Shown in pieces: positions 51,531 through 64,000 of a stretch of 64,000 nt of DNA. The position numbers were made by a program, and so were the translations under genes. Under the pieces are notes generated by a model, which ran no database searches, had not been told where the DNA came from, and saw nothing but the letters and a program-made list of their open reading frames with translations. The DNA is taken from positions 1-64,000 of the forward strand of contig JAGOQJ010000006.1 in the NCBI GenBank assembly GCA_017991595.1, written 5' to 3'. Each line of letters starts with the position of its first letter. Position 1 is the first letter of the stretch. This stretch comes from Candidatus Didemnitutus sp. (lineage in GTDB: Bacteria; Verrucomicrobiota; Verrucomicrobiia; Opitutales; Opitutaceae).

Positions 51531-51540
51531 GTGTGTGTGT
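51531..51540. repeat. GT/AC dinucleotide tract beside a start codon
   Basis: (GT)5 on the plus strand reads (AC)5 on the minus strand and ends two bases before the ATG of the epimerase gene, so it occupies the ribosome-binding region. Confidence 0.85.
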
Positions 51541-51676
51541 AGGCGAATCCGTTTGCGCCACCAATGCCAAAGTCGCGCTCGTCGTGTGTCGAGGGGTTGC
51601 TCCGCTTGAAATCCGACGGCGCTTTATAAGTCACCGGTGCTTGCAGCACGTGTGGCGGGTCGTATCGTGACGTGCT

Positions 51677-53230
51677 GTGAATCTCCGTTCCCTTTGCTGG
51701 CTGCTGGCCTCGCTGGTGATGATCCCGGTGCACGCGGACGAACCCGTCGTTCCTGCGCCGGCGCTCGCCCCGGCGACGATGCCGGCGAAGACCGCCGAAG
51801 CTCCGGCCTCGACCGAGGCGGAAGCTGCCGCCGACGCGGCTGCGCCGGTGAGCGCGGTCGCCTTGCCGGAGGTGGCGGTGCGTCCAAAGCGTGACCGCAA
51901 GGCCGTCGCCTATGTCATCCCGGTGCAGGATCAGATCGCGCAACCCACGCTCTATATTTTGCGCCGCGGGCTGAAGGAGGCGATCGAGCAGAAGGCCGAT
52001 GTCGTCCTGCTGGACATGAAGACACCCGGCGGCGACGCGGGCACGACACTCGAGATCATGGAGGCGCTGCAGAAATTCCCCGGCGAAACCGTGACCTACG
52101 TGAACACCGAGGCGGGCTCGGCCGGCGCGATCATCGCGATGATCACCGACGAGATTTATTTTGCCCCCACCGGCGTCATGGGTGCGGCGGAGCTGATCCT
52201 CGGGACCGGGCAGGATGCACCTGAGGCGCTGAAGCGGAAAATGACGAGTTACATCGCCGCCAAGGCCGAGGCGCTCTCGGCCAGTCCGACGCCCCGCCGC
52301 GCGGAGGTGTTGAAGGCGATGATGAATGCCGATTTCGAGCTGAAGATCGGCGAGGAGATCATTTCGCCGAAGGGCGAGCTGCTGACGCTTTCCGCCAAGC
52401 GCGCCATCGCGCCCTACGGCGATCCGCCCGAGCCGTTGCTCGCAACGGGGATTGTGGACAGCGTGGAACAGCTGCTGACGAAAAAATACGGCGAAGGCGG
52501 CTACGAGATCCGGCAGTTCCGCGTCACGTGGTCGGAGTCGCTCGCGCAATACCTGACGACCTTCGCGCCGGTGTTCATGGGGCTCGGCATGCTGCTGCTC
52601 TTCATCGAATTCAAGACGCCGGGCTTCGGTTGGCCGGGCGTGAGCGGGCTGAGCCTGCTCGCGGTGGTGTTTTTCGGGCACTACGTCGCCGGCCTTTCGG
52701 GGCAGGAGCCGGCAGTGCTCTTCGCCGTCGGCCTGCTGCTGCTCGGCGTGGAACTCATCTTCTTCCCCGGCGTGGTGTTCGTCGCGCTCGCCGGCGTGGC
52801 GCTGATGCTCGTCTCGCTGCTCTGGGCCATGGCTGACATCTGGCCGGACCAGCCGATCGCGTTCTCGAGTGAACTTTTCCTCCAACCGGCGGTGAACCTC
52901 GGACTCGCCCTAGTAATCACGGCGGTGCTCGCAGTGCTGTTGCTCCGTTATCTGCCGAAGGCCTGGTTCTGGGATCGCCTGGTGCTCTCAGCCGCCATCG
53001 ATGCGCAATCGCAGGGGCGCGCGGTGGACGTCCGCCACGACACGGCTCCGGATGCGCTGATCGGCGCCGAGGGCATCACGCTTACCGGTATGTTCCCGAG
53101 CGGCGAAGTCGAGGTAGGTGGCCGGCGCTATGCCGCGCAATCCGCTTTGGGTCACATTCCGGCCGGCGTGCCCGTCGTGGTGACGCGTCGCGCCGCATTC
53201 GGCCTGCTCGTGGAAAGAAAATCCTCATGA
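51677..53230 (+). CDS. NfeD-family membrane serine protease, long form
   Basis: A 517-residue NfeD1b protein. A signal peptide (LCWLLASLVMIPVHAD) leads into an Ala/Pro/Glu-rich linker, then a ClpP-type serine protease domain with the nucleophile serine in NTEAGSAGAIIAMITDEIYF and catalytic lysine in SYIAAKAEALSAS. Membrane spans follow (VFMGLGMLLLFIEF, SLLAVVFFGHYVAG, VELIFFPGVVFVALAGVALM) and a C-terminal OB-like domain (GAEGITLTGMFPSGEVEVGG). GTG at 51677 is the chosen start. NfeD proteins act with flotillins. It overlaps the next gene as ATGA and starts a four-gene operon with FloA. Confidence 0.9.
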   Translation: MNLRSLCWLLASLVMIPVHADEPVVPAPALAPATMPAKTAEAPASTEAEAAADAAAPVSAVALPEVAVRPKRDRKAVAYVIPVQDQIAQPTLYILRRGLKEAIEQKADVVLLDMKTPGGDAGTTLEIMEALQKFPGETVTYVNTEAGSAGAIIAMITDEIYFAPTGVMGAAELILGTGQDAPEALKRKMTSYIAAKAEALSASPTPRRAEVLKAMMNADFELKIGEEIISPKGELLTLSAKRAIAPYGDPPEPLLATGIVDSVEQLLTKKYGEGGYEIRQFRVTWSESLAQYLTTFAPVFMGLGMLLLFIEFKTPGFGWPGVSGLSLLAVVFFGHYVAGLSGQEPAVLFAVGLLLLGVELIFFPGVVFVALAGVALMLVSLLWAMADIWPDQPIAFSSELFLQPAVNLGLALVITAVLAVLLLRYLPKAWFWDRLVLSAAIDAQSQGRAVDVRHDTAPDALIGAEGITLTGMFPSGEVEVGGRRYAAQSALGHIPAGVPVVVTRRAAFGLLVERKSS

Positions 53231-53694
53231 CCGGTATCATCCTGCTCTTCGCTATCGGCCTCGTGCTGCTGTTCTTCGAGGTCTTCATCCCGGGCGGCGT
53301 GCTCGGGTTGTTGGGCGCGTTGCTCATGCTCGCCGGCTGCGGCATCGCGTTCGCCGAATTCGGCGTGAATGGCGGTGGCATCGCGACCGCGCTGGCGCTG
53401 GTGCTCATCGGCCTGATGCTTTATTTCGAACTTTTCGTGCTGCCGCGCACCGTGTTCGGCAAGCGGCTTTTCCTCGACCGCACCATTGCCGCCACCAGCC
53501 AGCCACCGCCGGCGCGCGCCGCGGATGTCGTCGGCCGCAGCGGCGAGACGCTCACGACGCTGGCTCCTTCCGGCCTGGTCCAGATCGACGGCAAGTCCTA
53601 CGAAGCGGCCTCCCAGAGCGGATTGCTGCCGAAAGGCACTGCGGTGAAGGTCACCGGCCTCGATAATTTCCGTCTCATCGTTTCCAAATCATGA
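53227..53694 (+). CDS. NfeD-family protein, short form
   Basis: A 155-residue NfeD1a-like protein with membrane spans ([20 protein letters not shown] and [20 protein letters not shown]) and a C-terminal OB-like domain ([20 protein letters not shown]). It lacks the protease domain of its longer neighbour. Its start overlaps the previous stop as ATGA, and the floA start overlaps its own stop. The long/short NfeD pair next to floA is known from other bacteria, where the short form stabilises the flotillin partner. Confidence 0.85.
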   Translation: MTGIILLFAIGLVLLFFEVFIPGGVLGLLGALLMLAGCGIAFAEFGVNGGGIATALALVLIGLMLYFELFVLPRTVFGKRLFLDRTIAATSQPPPARAADVVGRSGETLTTLAPSGLVQIDGKSYEAASQSGLLPKGTAVKVTGLDNFRLIVSKS

Positions 53695-54695
53695 ACCTAA
53701 CCATCGTCCTCATCATCGTCCTCGGTGTCGTCGCGCTGATCGTCGCGGGCATCATCCTTTCGTTCTTCAGCGTGTGGCTGCGCGCCCGCCTCGCTGGAGC
53801 GCCGGTCAGCATGCTCAACCTCGTGGCCATGCGGTTGCGCCAGGTGCCGTATGCGCTCGTCACCGACGCCCGCGTCACCGCGCGCAAGGCCGGCATCGAC
53901 ATCTCGGTCGACGAGATCGAAGCCCACTTCCTCGCCGGCGGTAACGTCATCCCGACCGTGCAGGCGCTCATCGCCGCCGAGAAGGCGGGCATCGAGCTCA
54001 ACTGGAACCGCGCCTGCGCCATCGACCTCGCGACGAAGGGCTCGGGCAAGAGTGTTGTCGAGGCCGTGCGCACCTCCGTCGATCCGAAGGTCATCGACTG
54101 CCCCAATCCCGAGGGCGGTCGCACCACCATCGACGGCGTCGCGAAGGACGGCATCCAGGTGAAGGTGAAGGCTCGCGTCACCGTGCGCACCAACCTCGAC
54201 CGTTTCGTCGGTGGTGCGAAGGAGGATACGATCATCGCCCGCGTCGGCGAAGGCATCGTGACCACCATCGGCTCGGCCGAGACCTACAAAGTCGTGCTCG
54301 AGTCGCCGGACAGCATTTCCAAGGTCGTGCTCCAGCGCGGCCTCGACGTCGGCACGGCGTTCGAGATCCTTTCGATCGACATCGCGGACGTGGACGTCGG
54401 CGAGAACGTCGGCGCCAAGCTCCAGGAAGCGCAGGCCGAGGCGAACAAGAACATGGCACAGGCCCAGGCGGAAATCCGCCGCGCGGCCGCCGTCGCGCTC
54501 GAGCAGGAAATGAAGGCCCGCGTGCAGGAGATGCAGGCGAAGGTCGTCGAAGCCCAGGCCCAGGTGCCGATGGCGATGGCCGAGGCCTTCCGCGCCGGCC
54601 GTCTCGGCGTGATGGATTACTACAAGATGGAAAACGTGCAGGCCGACACGGCCATGCGCGGCTCCATCGCCCATCCGGACGGTGGCAAGAAGTGA
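53691..54695 (+). CDS. floA: Flotillin-like protein FloA
   Basis: A 334-residue member of the FloA (YqfA/UPF0365) family, membrane scaffolds that organise functional membrane microdomains. One hydrophobic anchor lies at residues 3-27 ([20 protein letters not shown]). The SPFH-like domain follows ([60 protein letters not shown]), then an Ala/Glu/Gln-rich coiled coil and the conserved end [16 protein letters not shown]. It starts inside the short NfeD gene and is followed three bases later by an unknown coiled-coil gene. Confidence 0.93.
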   Translation: MNLTIVLIIVLGVVALIVAGIILSFFSVWLRARLAGAPVSMLNLVAMRLRQVPYALVTDARVTARKAGIDISVDEIEAHFLAGGNVIPTVQALIAAEKAGIELNWNRACAIDLATKGSGKSVVEAVRTSVDPKVIDCPNPEGGRTTIDGVAKDGIQVKVKARVTVRTNLDRFVGGAKEDTIIARVGEGIVTTIGSAETYKVVLESPDSISKVVLQRGLDVGTAFEILSIDIADVDVGENVGAKLQEAQAEANKNMAQAQAEIRRAAAVALEQEMKARVQEMQAKVVEAQAQVPMAMAEAFRAGRLGVMDYYKMENVQADTAMRGSIAHPDGGKK

Positions 54696-54698
54696 GCC

Positions 54699-55295
54699 AT
54701 GAAGCTCATCCAATGGGCGCTCGATAATCTCTTCACGCTGCTGATCATCGGCGGCGTGCTGGCGCAGCTGTTCCAGGCGATCCGCAGCAAGAAGAACCCC
54801 GAGGCCGCCCCGGAAGAGGCGCCGCCGAAGGAATACGAGTTCGAGGATCCGGAGCTCGCGGAGCGCACGCGCCAGATCCGGGAGGAAATCCGCCGCAAGA
54901 TCGCCGAACGCCAGCGTGGCGGCGAGACCGGTGGCGTGCCCGGACCGGAGTTGGCGCCCGAGCCAGCTGCCTATGAGGAACCGCCTCCGCTGATCCGTGA
55001 GGTCCGGCTGGAGCCCGTCTCACCCGCGGCCCAGGCGCAACCGCGCCTGGACGCCCAGCGGGCGGCGGAAATTCTCGAGCAGCAGGCCGCCTTGGCGGAC
55101 CGCCTCCGGCAAGTGGAGGAGATGAAGGCCTCCGCGGTGCGCCGCGCGGCCTTCGAGGCCAGCACGGTCGCTCCGGATGCGGGCCAGCGCCAGCAACGTC
55201 GCGGTGCCCTGCTCGACGATCTGCACGACCCGGTCGCTTTGCGCCGCGCCTTCGTGTTGCGTGAGGTGCTCGGGCCGCCGGTCGGGTTGCGTTGA
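54699..55295 (+). CDS. Membrane-anchored coiled-coil protein co-encoded with FloA
   Basis: A 198-residue protein with one N-terminal membrane helix (residues 9-27, NLFTLLIIGGVLAQLFQAIR) and an acidic, Pro- and Glu-rich linker (EAAPEEAPPKEYEFEDPELA), then helical segments with coiled-coil character (EILEQQAALADRLRQVEEMK). The end RRAFVLREVLGPPVGLR looks folded. No family is recognised. It starts three bases after floA and precedes a terminator, so it is part of the NfeD/FloA operon and a candidate flotillin partner. Confidence 0.65.
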   Translation: MKLIQWALDNLFTLLIIGGVLAQLFQAIRSKKNPEAAPEEAPPKEYEFEDPELAERTRQIREEIRRKIAERQRGGETGGVPGPELAPEPAAYEEPPPLIREVRLEPVSPAAQAQPRLDAQRAAEILEQQAALADRLRQVEEMKASAVRRAAFEASTVAPDAGQRQQRRGALLDDLHDPVALRRAFVLREVLGPPVGLR

Positions 55296-55324
55296 GCGGC
55301 GCTGGACGCCGTTGTTTTTTCATC

Positions 55325-55357
55325 AGGGCGCCGCGAGGAGACTCCGGCGCCCTTTTT
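55325..55357 (+). terminator. Intrinsic terminator of the NfeD-FloA operon
   Basis: AGGGCGCCG (55325-55333) and CGGCGCCCT (55345-55353) form a 9-base stem around an 11-base loop and are followed by TTTT. Confidence 0.85.
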
Positions 55358-55390
55358 AATGCCGGCTGGGTTTCCACGCGGATTTCTGGC

Positions 55391-56641
55391 ATGCATCCCG
55401 CCAACGTGAGCGGGCGACCGAACATACTCTGGATCGTGACGACGCAGTGGCGGGCGATGGCCTGCGGCTACGCCGGCGATGCGAATGCGCGCACGCCATG
55501 GCTCGACGGCTTGGCGAGCGAGGCGGTGGATTTCCGGCAGGCCGTCACGCCACATCCGCTGGGGCCGCAGGCGCGCGCGGCGCTGTTGACTGGCCGGCTG
55601 TGTCCGGAAAACGGCGTGCGCGATTACTGGGACCCGCTGCCCGCCACGGCGCGCACGGTGGCGCATGCGCTCGGCGACCGCGGCTATGTCACGGGGTTCT
55701 TCGGCAAATGGCATCTGAGTGCGCGCGCGCGGGACGTGCCGTTCGTCGGCGAGGCGCACGCCCGGCAGATCGTGCCCGCGGCGGAACGCGGCGGCTTTGC
55801 GGTCTGGGAGGGATTCGAGGGCGGGTTCCTGCTCAACGATCCGTGGCTGCACGGCACGCGCCTGCCCGAGCCGGCGCAGTTCAAGGGTTACCAAGCCGAC
55901 GTGCTGTGCACGCGAGCCGGCCACTGGCTGCGCGAGACCGCGGCCCGCAACACGGACGGCACGCGCCCCTGTTTCACGGTGGTGAGCTTGGAGGCACCGC
56001 ATCCGCCTTATCACGCGCCTGTGCCGCATGTGCGCGAGCCGGCCCGGACGGAGCTGCACCTGCGCGCCAACGTGCCGCGCGGCGGCGAGGTCGAGCGCAA
56101 GGCACGGGATGAGCTGGCCGGCTACTACGCGCACATCGAGGCGACGGATCGCGCGATCGGGCGTCTGCTTTCGGAGATCGATCTCGCCAGCACGATCGTG
56201 GTTTTCACTTCGGTGCACGGGGACATGCACGGCGCGCACGGGCTGTTCCGCAAGGCGTGGCCCTACGAGGAGAGCGTGCGCGTGCCGCTTTTGATCCGCG
56301 GCTTGCGCGTGCAGAACCGCGGGCGCAAGGACGACTCGCCGGTTAGCCTGGTCGACTTGTCGCACATGGCGGTGGCGTGGGCGGAAGGACGTGAGTGGCA
56401 CTGCAAGCGCGACAGCGCGCCCATCAGCATGCCCGCGTCGACGGAGATTCCGCTTCAGTGTCCGCATGCGTGGCGGGGATTCCGCACGGCCCGACACAAG
56501 CTGGTGCTGCGCACCGGACCGGACGGTCGCGAGATCCCGTGGCTGTTCTTCGACTTGGCGGACGATCCTCTGGAAATGAAAAACCTCGCCGAGGATCCGG
56601 CGAGGTCGGGGGAATTGCGCGAGTTGCGCCAGTGGCTGTGA
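55391..56641 (+). CDS. Sulfatase-fold protein without catalytic residues (predicted pseudoenzyme)
   Basis: A 416-residue protein with the overall layout of arylsulfatases: NILWIVTT at residues 11-18, RAALLTGR at 62-69, FGKWHLS at 104-110, HPPYHAP at 204-210 and a late [13 protein letters not shown] motif. Key active residues are replaced. The two metal-binding aspartates of NILxIxTDDxR are T18 and Q19. The formylglycine cysteine or serine of C-x-P-S-R is G58 in GPQAR. The aspartate in TSDHG is V275. The LTG and GKWHL parts are kept. No frameshift is seen and the frame is open throughout, so it is probably a functional but non-sulfatase protein. It is a single gene after the FloA terminator. 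Confidence 0.8.
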   Translation: MHPANVSGRPNILWIVTTQWRAMACGYAGDANARTPWLDGLASEAVDFRQAVTPHPLGPQARAALLTGRLCPENGVRDYWDPLPATARTVAHALGDRGYVTGFFGKWHLSARARDVPFVGEAHARQIVPAAERGGFAVWEGFEGGFLLNDPWLHGTRLPEPAQFKGYQADVLCTRAGHWLRETAARNTDGTRPCFTVVSLEAPHPPYHAPVPHVREPARTELHLRANVPRGGEVERKARDELAGYYAHIEATDRAIGRLLSEIDLASTIVVFTSVHGDMHGAHGLFRKAWPYEESVRVPLLIRGLRVQNRGRKDDSPVSLVDLSHMAVAWAEGREWHCKRDSAPISMPASTEIPLQCPHAWRGFRTARHKLVLRTGPDGREIPWLFFDLADDPLEMKNLAEDPARSGELRELRQWL

Positions 56642-56656
56642 GCCGGTGCGCGCGAC

Positions 56657-60604
<3,948 letters not shown>

Positions 60605-60645
60605 GAGCCGGGATTCTCAGTCGCAATGTCGCCGTGGAGCAATGC

Positions 60646-60670
60646 GGAAATAGGTGTTTTTACCTATTCC
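60646..60670. promoter_or_regulatory. Inverted repeat between hybrid kinase and AsmA-like genes
   Basis: GGAAATAGGT and ACCTATTCC pair as a 9-base stem with one bulged A around GTTTTT. No T-run follows on the minus strand, so an operator for the kinase or an mRNA structure fits as well as a terminator. Confidence 0.35.
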
Positions 60671-60710
60671 GTGAGGGTTTCCTTTTCGCTGCGAAGGAGT
60701 TGTGTGCGGA

Positions 60711-63488
60711 TTAGGAAGTCGGCTGGGCAGGCGGCTCCGGGGGCGAGGCCCGCGGGGCGGGCGCTTCGCGCATGGGCGTGTTGCCGCCGAGCGACAGAGA
60801 CCAGCTCGGCTTGTGGATGGGGCCGGTGAGGCGCAACTCGAGGATGCTCGTGAGGGGATTGATGACGATGCCGATGGCCGCGGTGAAGAGGTTGCGGTTT
60901 TCCTCGTAGGGTTTGAGGCGCGCGGAGAAATCGAGCGTCTGGTCGATCAGGCGGTAATCGCCCTTGGCCTCGATCACGGCCGACGAGCCGGTGATGCGTA
61001 GATCGGGGAAGTTCGCCTGGCCGCGGGCGAGGACGATGTTGCCGCGCATCGAGTCGAGCTTGAGCGACGTGAAGTTCAACGAGAGTCCGCTCAACACTTG
61101 GGAAAGCAGGCCGAAGAGGTGGATCTCGCCCAGCTCGGCGCCGGTGATTTGCAGCGAGCCCTGTCCGGCGAAGGACGCGAGGTCGGCCGGCGAACCGCTG
61201 GCGGCGAGGGCGAACTGCAGCTTGCCGCCGCTGGCGCGCTTGAGCAATTCGCGGTTCTGCGACGGCGGGGCGTCCTGTCCGGCGCGCGAGCGCTCGAATT
61301 CCGAGAGGGCGCCGATCGTGCGCACCATGTCGGCGTCCGCCAGGCGGAGATCGAAGGCGAGCCGGCGTTGTGCACCCGTGCCCTCGAGCGTCGCCGTTGC
61401 ATCGCCGCGACCGCCGGCGACCTGCAGCGCGATCCGGTCGAGTTGCACGCGGTCGCCTTGCACGCGGCCGCGTGTCTCCACTGCGTCGATCGGGAAACCT
61501 TGGTAGCTCAGACCGCCGCTGGCCTGACCTTCAAATTCCAGCTCGGGCGTGGCCTGTCCCGCTTTGTAGTCGCTGTGCCCGCGGAAGGCGATGCGCGGCG
61601 GGCGGTTGAAGGTCCAGCCTTGGAGCAGCGATTCGGCGGCCGCACCGCCGAGATGGCGCACGGCTTCCGGCGCGAGGTTACCGGCGAGATCGTATTCGAA
61701 GCGGGCGAGCTCGCGGGTGACGGGATCGGCGATGCGCTTGAACCAGCCTTGCGCGGTCTCCGCACCGCCCGCGCGCGTCGCGTGCAGATCGAAGGCGTGC
61801 ACGAAGCCGGGCCGCAGAAAGACGCGGGCTCGCGCCGTCTCCAGCTCCGCGCCGAGCACCTGCGCCCCGCGCGCCTCGCTCGAGCCGAAATAGACCGTGC
61901 GCGAAGGGTCGCGCCAGCAACCGCCGACATCGACATCGGCGGTGGGCAGCGCGCCGAAGCGGAAATTCGTCCAGAACTTCAGCCACCAGTCGCTGCGAAA
62001 CCAGCCGGCAATGTGCGGCGGCTCGAGCCCGCCGGTGAGCAGCATGCGGTAGTCGAAGCTGCGGAAATTCATCCAATACGAGCCGCCTGCGTAGCTGCGG
62101 TCGGCCACCACCGCCGCATCGTCGGCGAGGAAGTTGCCCGCGGCATCCACCGTGATGCGGCCGCGCGCGGACGTGATGTGGACGTTGTTCGAGTTCAGCC
62201 GTCCGACGCGCACGCGCGTCTCCAAGCTCGTGAATTTCCAGCCCGGCGCAAAGTCGGCGCGACCGTGCAAGGCGACGGGATCGCCGAATTGAAAGTAAGG
62301 CGCCAGGCGCGGCGCGCGCTCCGGCAACACCGTGGACACCAACGCCGGGGCCACGCGACCATCGTAAGTGAGCGCCAGTTCGCGGGTGGCGAGGTCGGCG
62401 CGGCCGCGCACCGTCATGATTTCGCCGCGCAGGTCCGCGGAAGCGGAGAAGTGCAGCGGCCGATCGCGTCGCCAGAGGAGCTCCGCCGCGGGACCGAGGA
62501 TGCTCTCGCCGAGGGCGCGCACCTCATGCGCGGTGACCTGCAGCCGGGCGTCGGGGAAAGCGGGCTCGGCGCCCGGTGTGAATTCCAAAGCGAGCACGCC
62601 GGCCACGCCTGAGGCCGCGACCACATCAGCCCAGCGCGCCTCGGTGGTGCGGAACTCGATGCGCAGTGGGCGGGTGCCGGCGCCGTCGAGCCGCACGCCG
62701 GCGCGGGCGAGCAACGGTCCGGTGTGCAGCGGCAGGCCGCGGAGGCCTTCGACGCCGTCGGCCGCGAGGTGCACCACCGCGACGTTGCCGACGCCGGGCC
62801 GCGCGTGCAGCTCGGCGTGGAGCGTGGGGGCGCGCAGTGCCTCGAGTTGCGGCAGCTCCCGCACCAGTTGCCGCGCGATCTGCAGCGTGCGGGCGATCAG
62901 GTCGGGCATGGTCGGCTGCGAGCCGCCGGGCGCGGCAGGCAACTGGAAGTCACCGCGCGCGCTCACGGCAACGTTGCCGATGCGGAAGGAGAGACGGTCG
63001 AGGTGCGCGAGATGACGCTCGAGCCGCACGGTGACCGCGAGGTCCTCCACGAACGGGGCGGGCAGCCCGGTGGGCGAGAGCGGCGCGGGGAGCCGCAGCG
63101 TGCCGCGGTCGATGCGCACTTCGTCGGGGGCGTGTTCGCCGGAGAGCAGCGACCAGATGCGTTTCTCCGCGTAGATGGAGCCGGCAAGCAGGAGCGGGTC
63201 CTCGAACCGGCTGGAGCGCACTTCGACGTCTTCCAGCAGGATCTTGCCCGCGGGATCGAATTGGGCGCGGCGGAACCGGGCGTCGAGCCCGGCCTCGCGC
63301 AGGCGCGCATCGAAGCGCCGCAGGATGAAGTCCGGCACGGGCAACTCCTCCACCGCCGCCACGTAGAGCTGCACGGCGAGCACGCCGCCGAGGACGAGCC
63401 AGACGGCCCAGCACACGAGCGTGCCTGCGCACGAAAAACAAAAGCGCGCAGCAGCCTCGAGCGGACGGGGTGCTTCGGGAGCGGTCAC
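60711..63488 (-). CDS. AsmA/TamB-like envelope protein
   Basis: A 925-residue protein with one N-terminal membrane span (residues 22-46, WAVWLVLGGVLAVQLYVAAV) and a very long beta-strand-rich remainder. The N-terminal part (FDARLREAGLDARFRRAQFD, GKILLEDVEVRS) and the last 150 residues (LDSMRGNIVLARGQANFPDL, DQTLDFSARLKPY, NPLTSILELRLTGPIHKPSW) fit the AsmA/DUF3971/TamB class that forms lipid-conducting grooves between the membranes. A proline-rich tail ends PPEPPAQPTS. It starts three bases after an upstream unknown gene and is probably co-transcribed with it. The exact subfamily is uncertain. Confidence 0.7.
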   Translation of the reverse strand: MTAPEAPRPLEAAARFCFSCAGTLVCWAVWLVLGGVLAVQLYVAAVEELPVPDFILRRFDARLREAGLDARFRRAQFDPAGKILLEDVEVRSSRFEDPLLLAGSIYAEKRIWSLLSGEHAPDEVRIDRGTLRLPAPLSPTGLPAPFVEDLAVTVRLERHLAHLDRLSFRIGNVAVSARGDFQLPAAPGGSQPTMPDLIARTLQIARQLVRELPQLEALRAPTLHAELHARPGVGNVAVVHLAADGVEGLRGLPLHTGPLLARAGVRLDGAGTRPLRIEFRTTEARWADVVAASGVAGVLALEFTPGAEPAFPDARLQVTAHEVRALGESILGPAAELLWRRDRPLHFSASADLRGEIMTVRGRADLATRELALTYDGRVAPALVSTVLPERAPRLAPYFQFGDPVALHGRADFAPGWKFTSLETRVRVGRLNSNNVHITSARGRITVDAAGNFLADDAAVVADRSYAGGSYWMNFRSFDYRMLLTGGLEPPHIAGWFRSDWWLKFWTNFRFGALPTADVDVGGCWRDPSRTVYFGSSEARGAQVLGAELETARARVFLRPGFVHAFDLHATRAGGAETAQGWFKRIADPVTRELARFEYDLAGNLAPEAVRHLGGAAAESLLQGWTFNRPPRIAFRGHSDYKAGQATPELEFEGQASGGLSYQGFPIDAVETRGRVQGDRVQLDRIALQVAGGRGDATATLEGTGAQRRLAFDLRLADADMVRTIGALSEFERSRAGQDAPPSQNRELLKRASGGKLQFALAASGSPADLASFAGQGSLQITGAELGEIHLFGLLSQVLSGLSLNFTSLKLDSMRGNIVLARGQANFPDLRITGSSAVIEAKGDYRLIDQTLDFSARLKPYEENRNLFTAAIGIVINPLTSILELRLTGPIHKPSWSLSLGGNTPMREAPAPRASPPEPPAQPTS

Positions 63489-63491
63489 GGT

Positions 63492-64000
63492 TTACGGCGA
63501 ACCGGGCGGAGGGCTTTCGGCGGACGGGGCGCCCGGATCGTGTTGCGGGGCGTAAGTGAGCGCGAAGATGGCGTCGAGGAGCTCCTGGGTGACTTCGAAG
63601 GTGACGCCGTTGAACTCCTCCGTGCCTGCGAGTTGCGTGGTGCCGCCGAGGCGGTCGCTGAGGTAGAGCGCGGAGGTGACGTTCTGCGCGACGCCGCCGG
63701 TGAGGCTCAGGCTCAGCTCGAGGCGGTAGCGCCAGGCGACCGTTTCGCCGTTCACCGTGGCGCCCTCGCGCTCGAAGCGGTCGGCGACGAAGCGCTTGGC
63801 GCGCAGGCGGCGGAGGTTCTGCAGGAGCGTGGTCAGTGTGGTGCGGCGGGCCTCGTCGGTCTCGCCGGCGACGATGGTCGCGGACGTGAGCGCGTTGTCA
63901 GCTGGCGCGGATTTCTCAACGAGGGTGCGCTCGCGGGTGAGGTCGACGAGCCGCAGGGCGGTGATGCGCGTGCCTTCGGGGAGTTCGCGAAGCAGGCGTT
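63492..64000 (-). CDS. Hypothetical protein, C-terminal part (cut by window edge)
   Basis: The frame is open to the right edge and ends at 63492. The visible 168 residues include a helical segment with TLTTLLQNLRRLRAKRFVAD and a strand-rich segment AWRYRLELSLSLTGGVAQNV, then a Pro- and Ser-rich tail. No family can be named from this part. Its stop lies three bases before the AsmA-like start, so the two genes are one transcription unit. Confidence 0.6.
   Translation of the reverse strand, partial: RLLRELPEGTRITALRLVDLTRERTLVEKSAPADNALTSATIVAGETDEARRTTLTTLLQNLRRLRAKRFVADRFEREGATVNGETVAWRYRLELSLSLTGGVAQNVTSALYLSDRLGGTTQLAGTEEFNGVTFEVTQELLDAIFALTYAPQHDPGAPSAESPPPGSP

Overview
This is a GC-rich (roughly two-thirds G+C) bacterial chromosome segment packed with ordinary genes on both strands. 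I see no rRNA, CRISPR array, prophage or insertion sequence. The gene set suggests a Gram-negative member of the Verrucomicrobiota, most likely near Opitutaceae: an OprP-type porin, a tricorn protease, a short EF-Ts, FolE2, a NfeD/FloA operon and sucrose-phosphate synthase genes. That placement is inference from gene content; no rRNA is present to confirm it.

Layout. 1-3749: an amino-sugar catabolic run (class III aminotransferase end, DhnA-type aldolase, NagA-like deacetylase, divergent NagB-like protein). 4226-6704: initiator tRNA on the minus strand, rpsB-tsf with terminator, and a DUF983 protein. 6720-9000: tRNA-Ser(CGA), a small unknown protein whose end runs through a tRNA-like structure, and an aldehyde dehydrogenase. 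9076-10351: a three-gene anti-sigma/sensor/ECF-sigma operon in the order of cnrYXH. 10572-16575: tricorn protease, two small unknown proteins, a WYL regulator and a single-domain response regulator. 16768-22667: CobW-type GTPase, DUF1653, pyruvate kinase, a YycJ-like metallo-beta-lactamase-fold protein, and a PTPS/QueD-FolE2 pteridine pair. 22732-25467: porin and chemoreceptor in one transcription unit.

26347-35126 is the most interesting block. A minus-strand operon holds sucrose-phosphate synthase, a sucrose-phosphate phosphatase fused to a GH100-type neutral invertase domain, a PfkB-family fructokinase and a small MscS channel. Together these can make sucrose, split it, recover fructose and release pressure on down-shock, which reads as a self-contained osmolyte cycle. 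It is divergent from a creB-creC-creD two-component and membrane-protein operon.

35167-50177: a 1393-residue secreted Calx-beta protein, a DUF885 metallopeptidase pair, a protein resembling the end of a DNA methyltransferase, RecQ and a YcaQ-type DNA glycosylase, coiled-coil and secreted small proteins, an Smr protein, and a two-gene ABC exporter. 50226-55295: tatA, a hexose epimerase, and the NfeD-NfeD-FloA membrane-domain operon with a fourth coiled-coil partner. 55391-64000: a sulfatase-fold protein that has lost its catalytic residues, a 1315-residue hybrid histidine kinase, an AsmA-like protein and the end of one more unknown gene.

Small elements include palindromic repeats at 10430-10507 and 41697-41767, AC/GT dinucleotide tracts at 47319 and 51531, and several clear intrinsic terminators.
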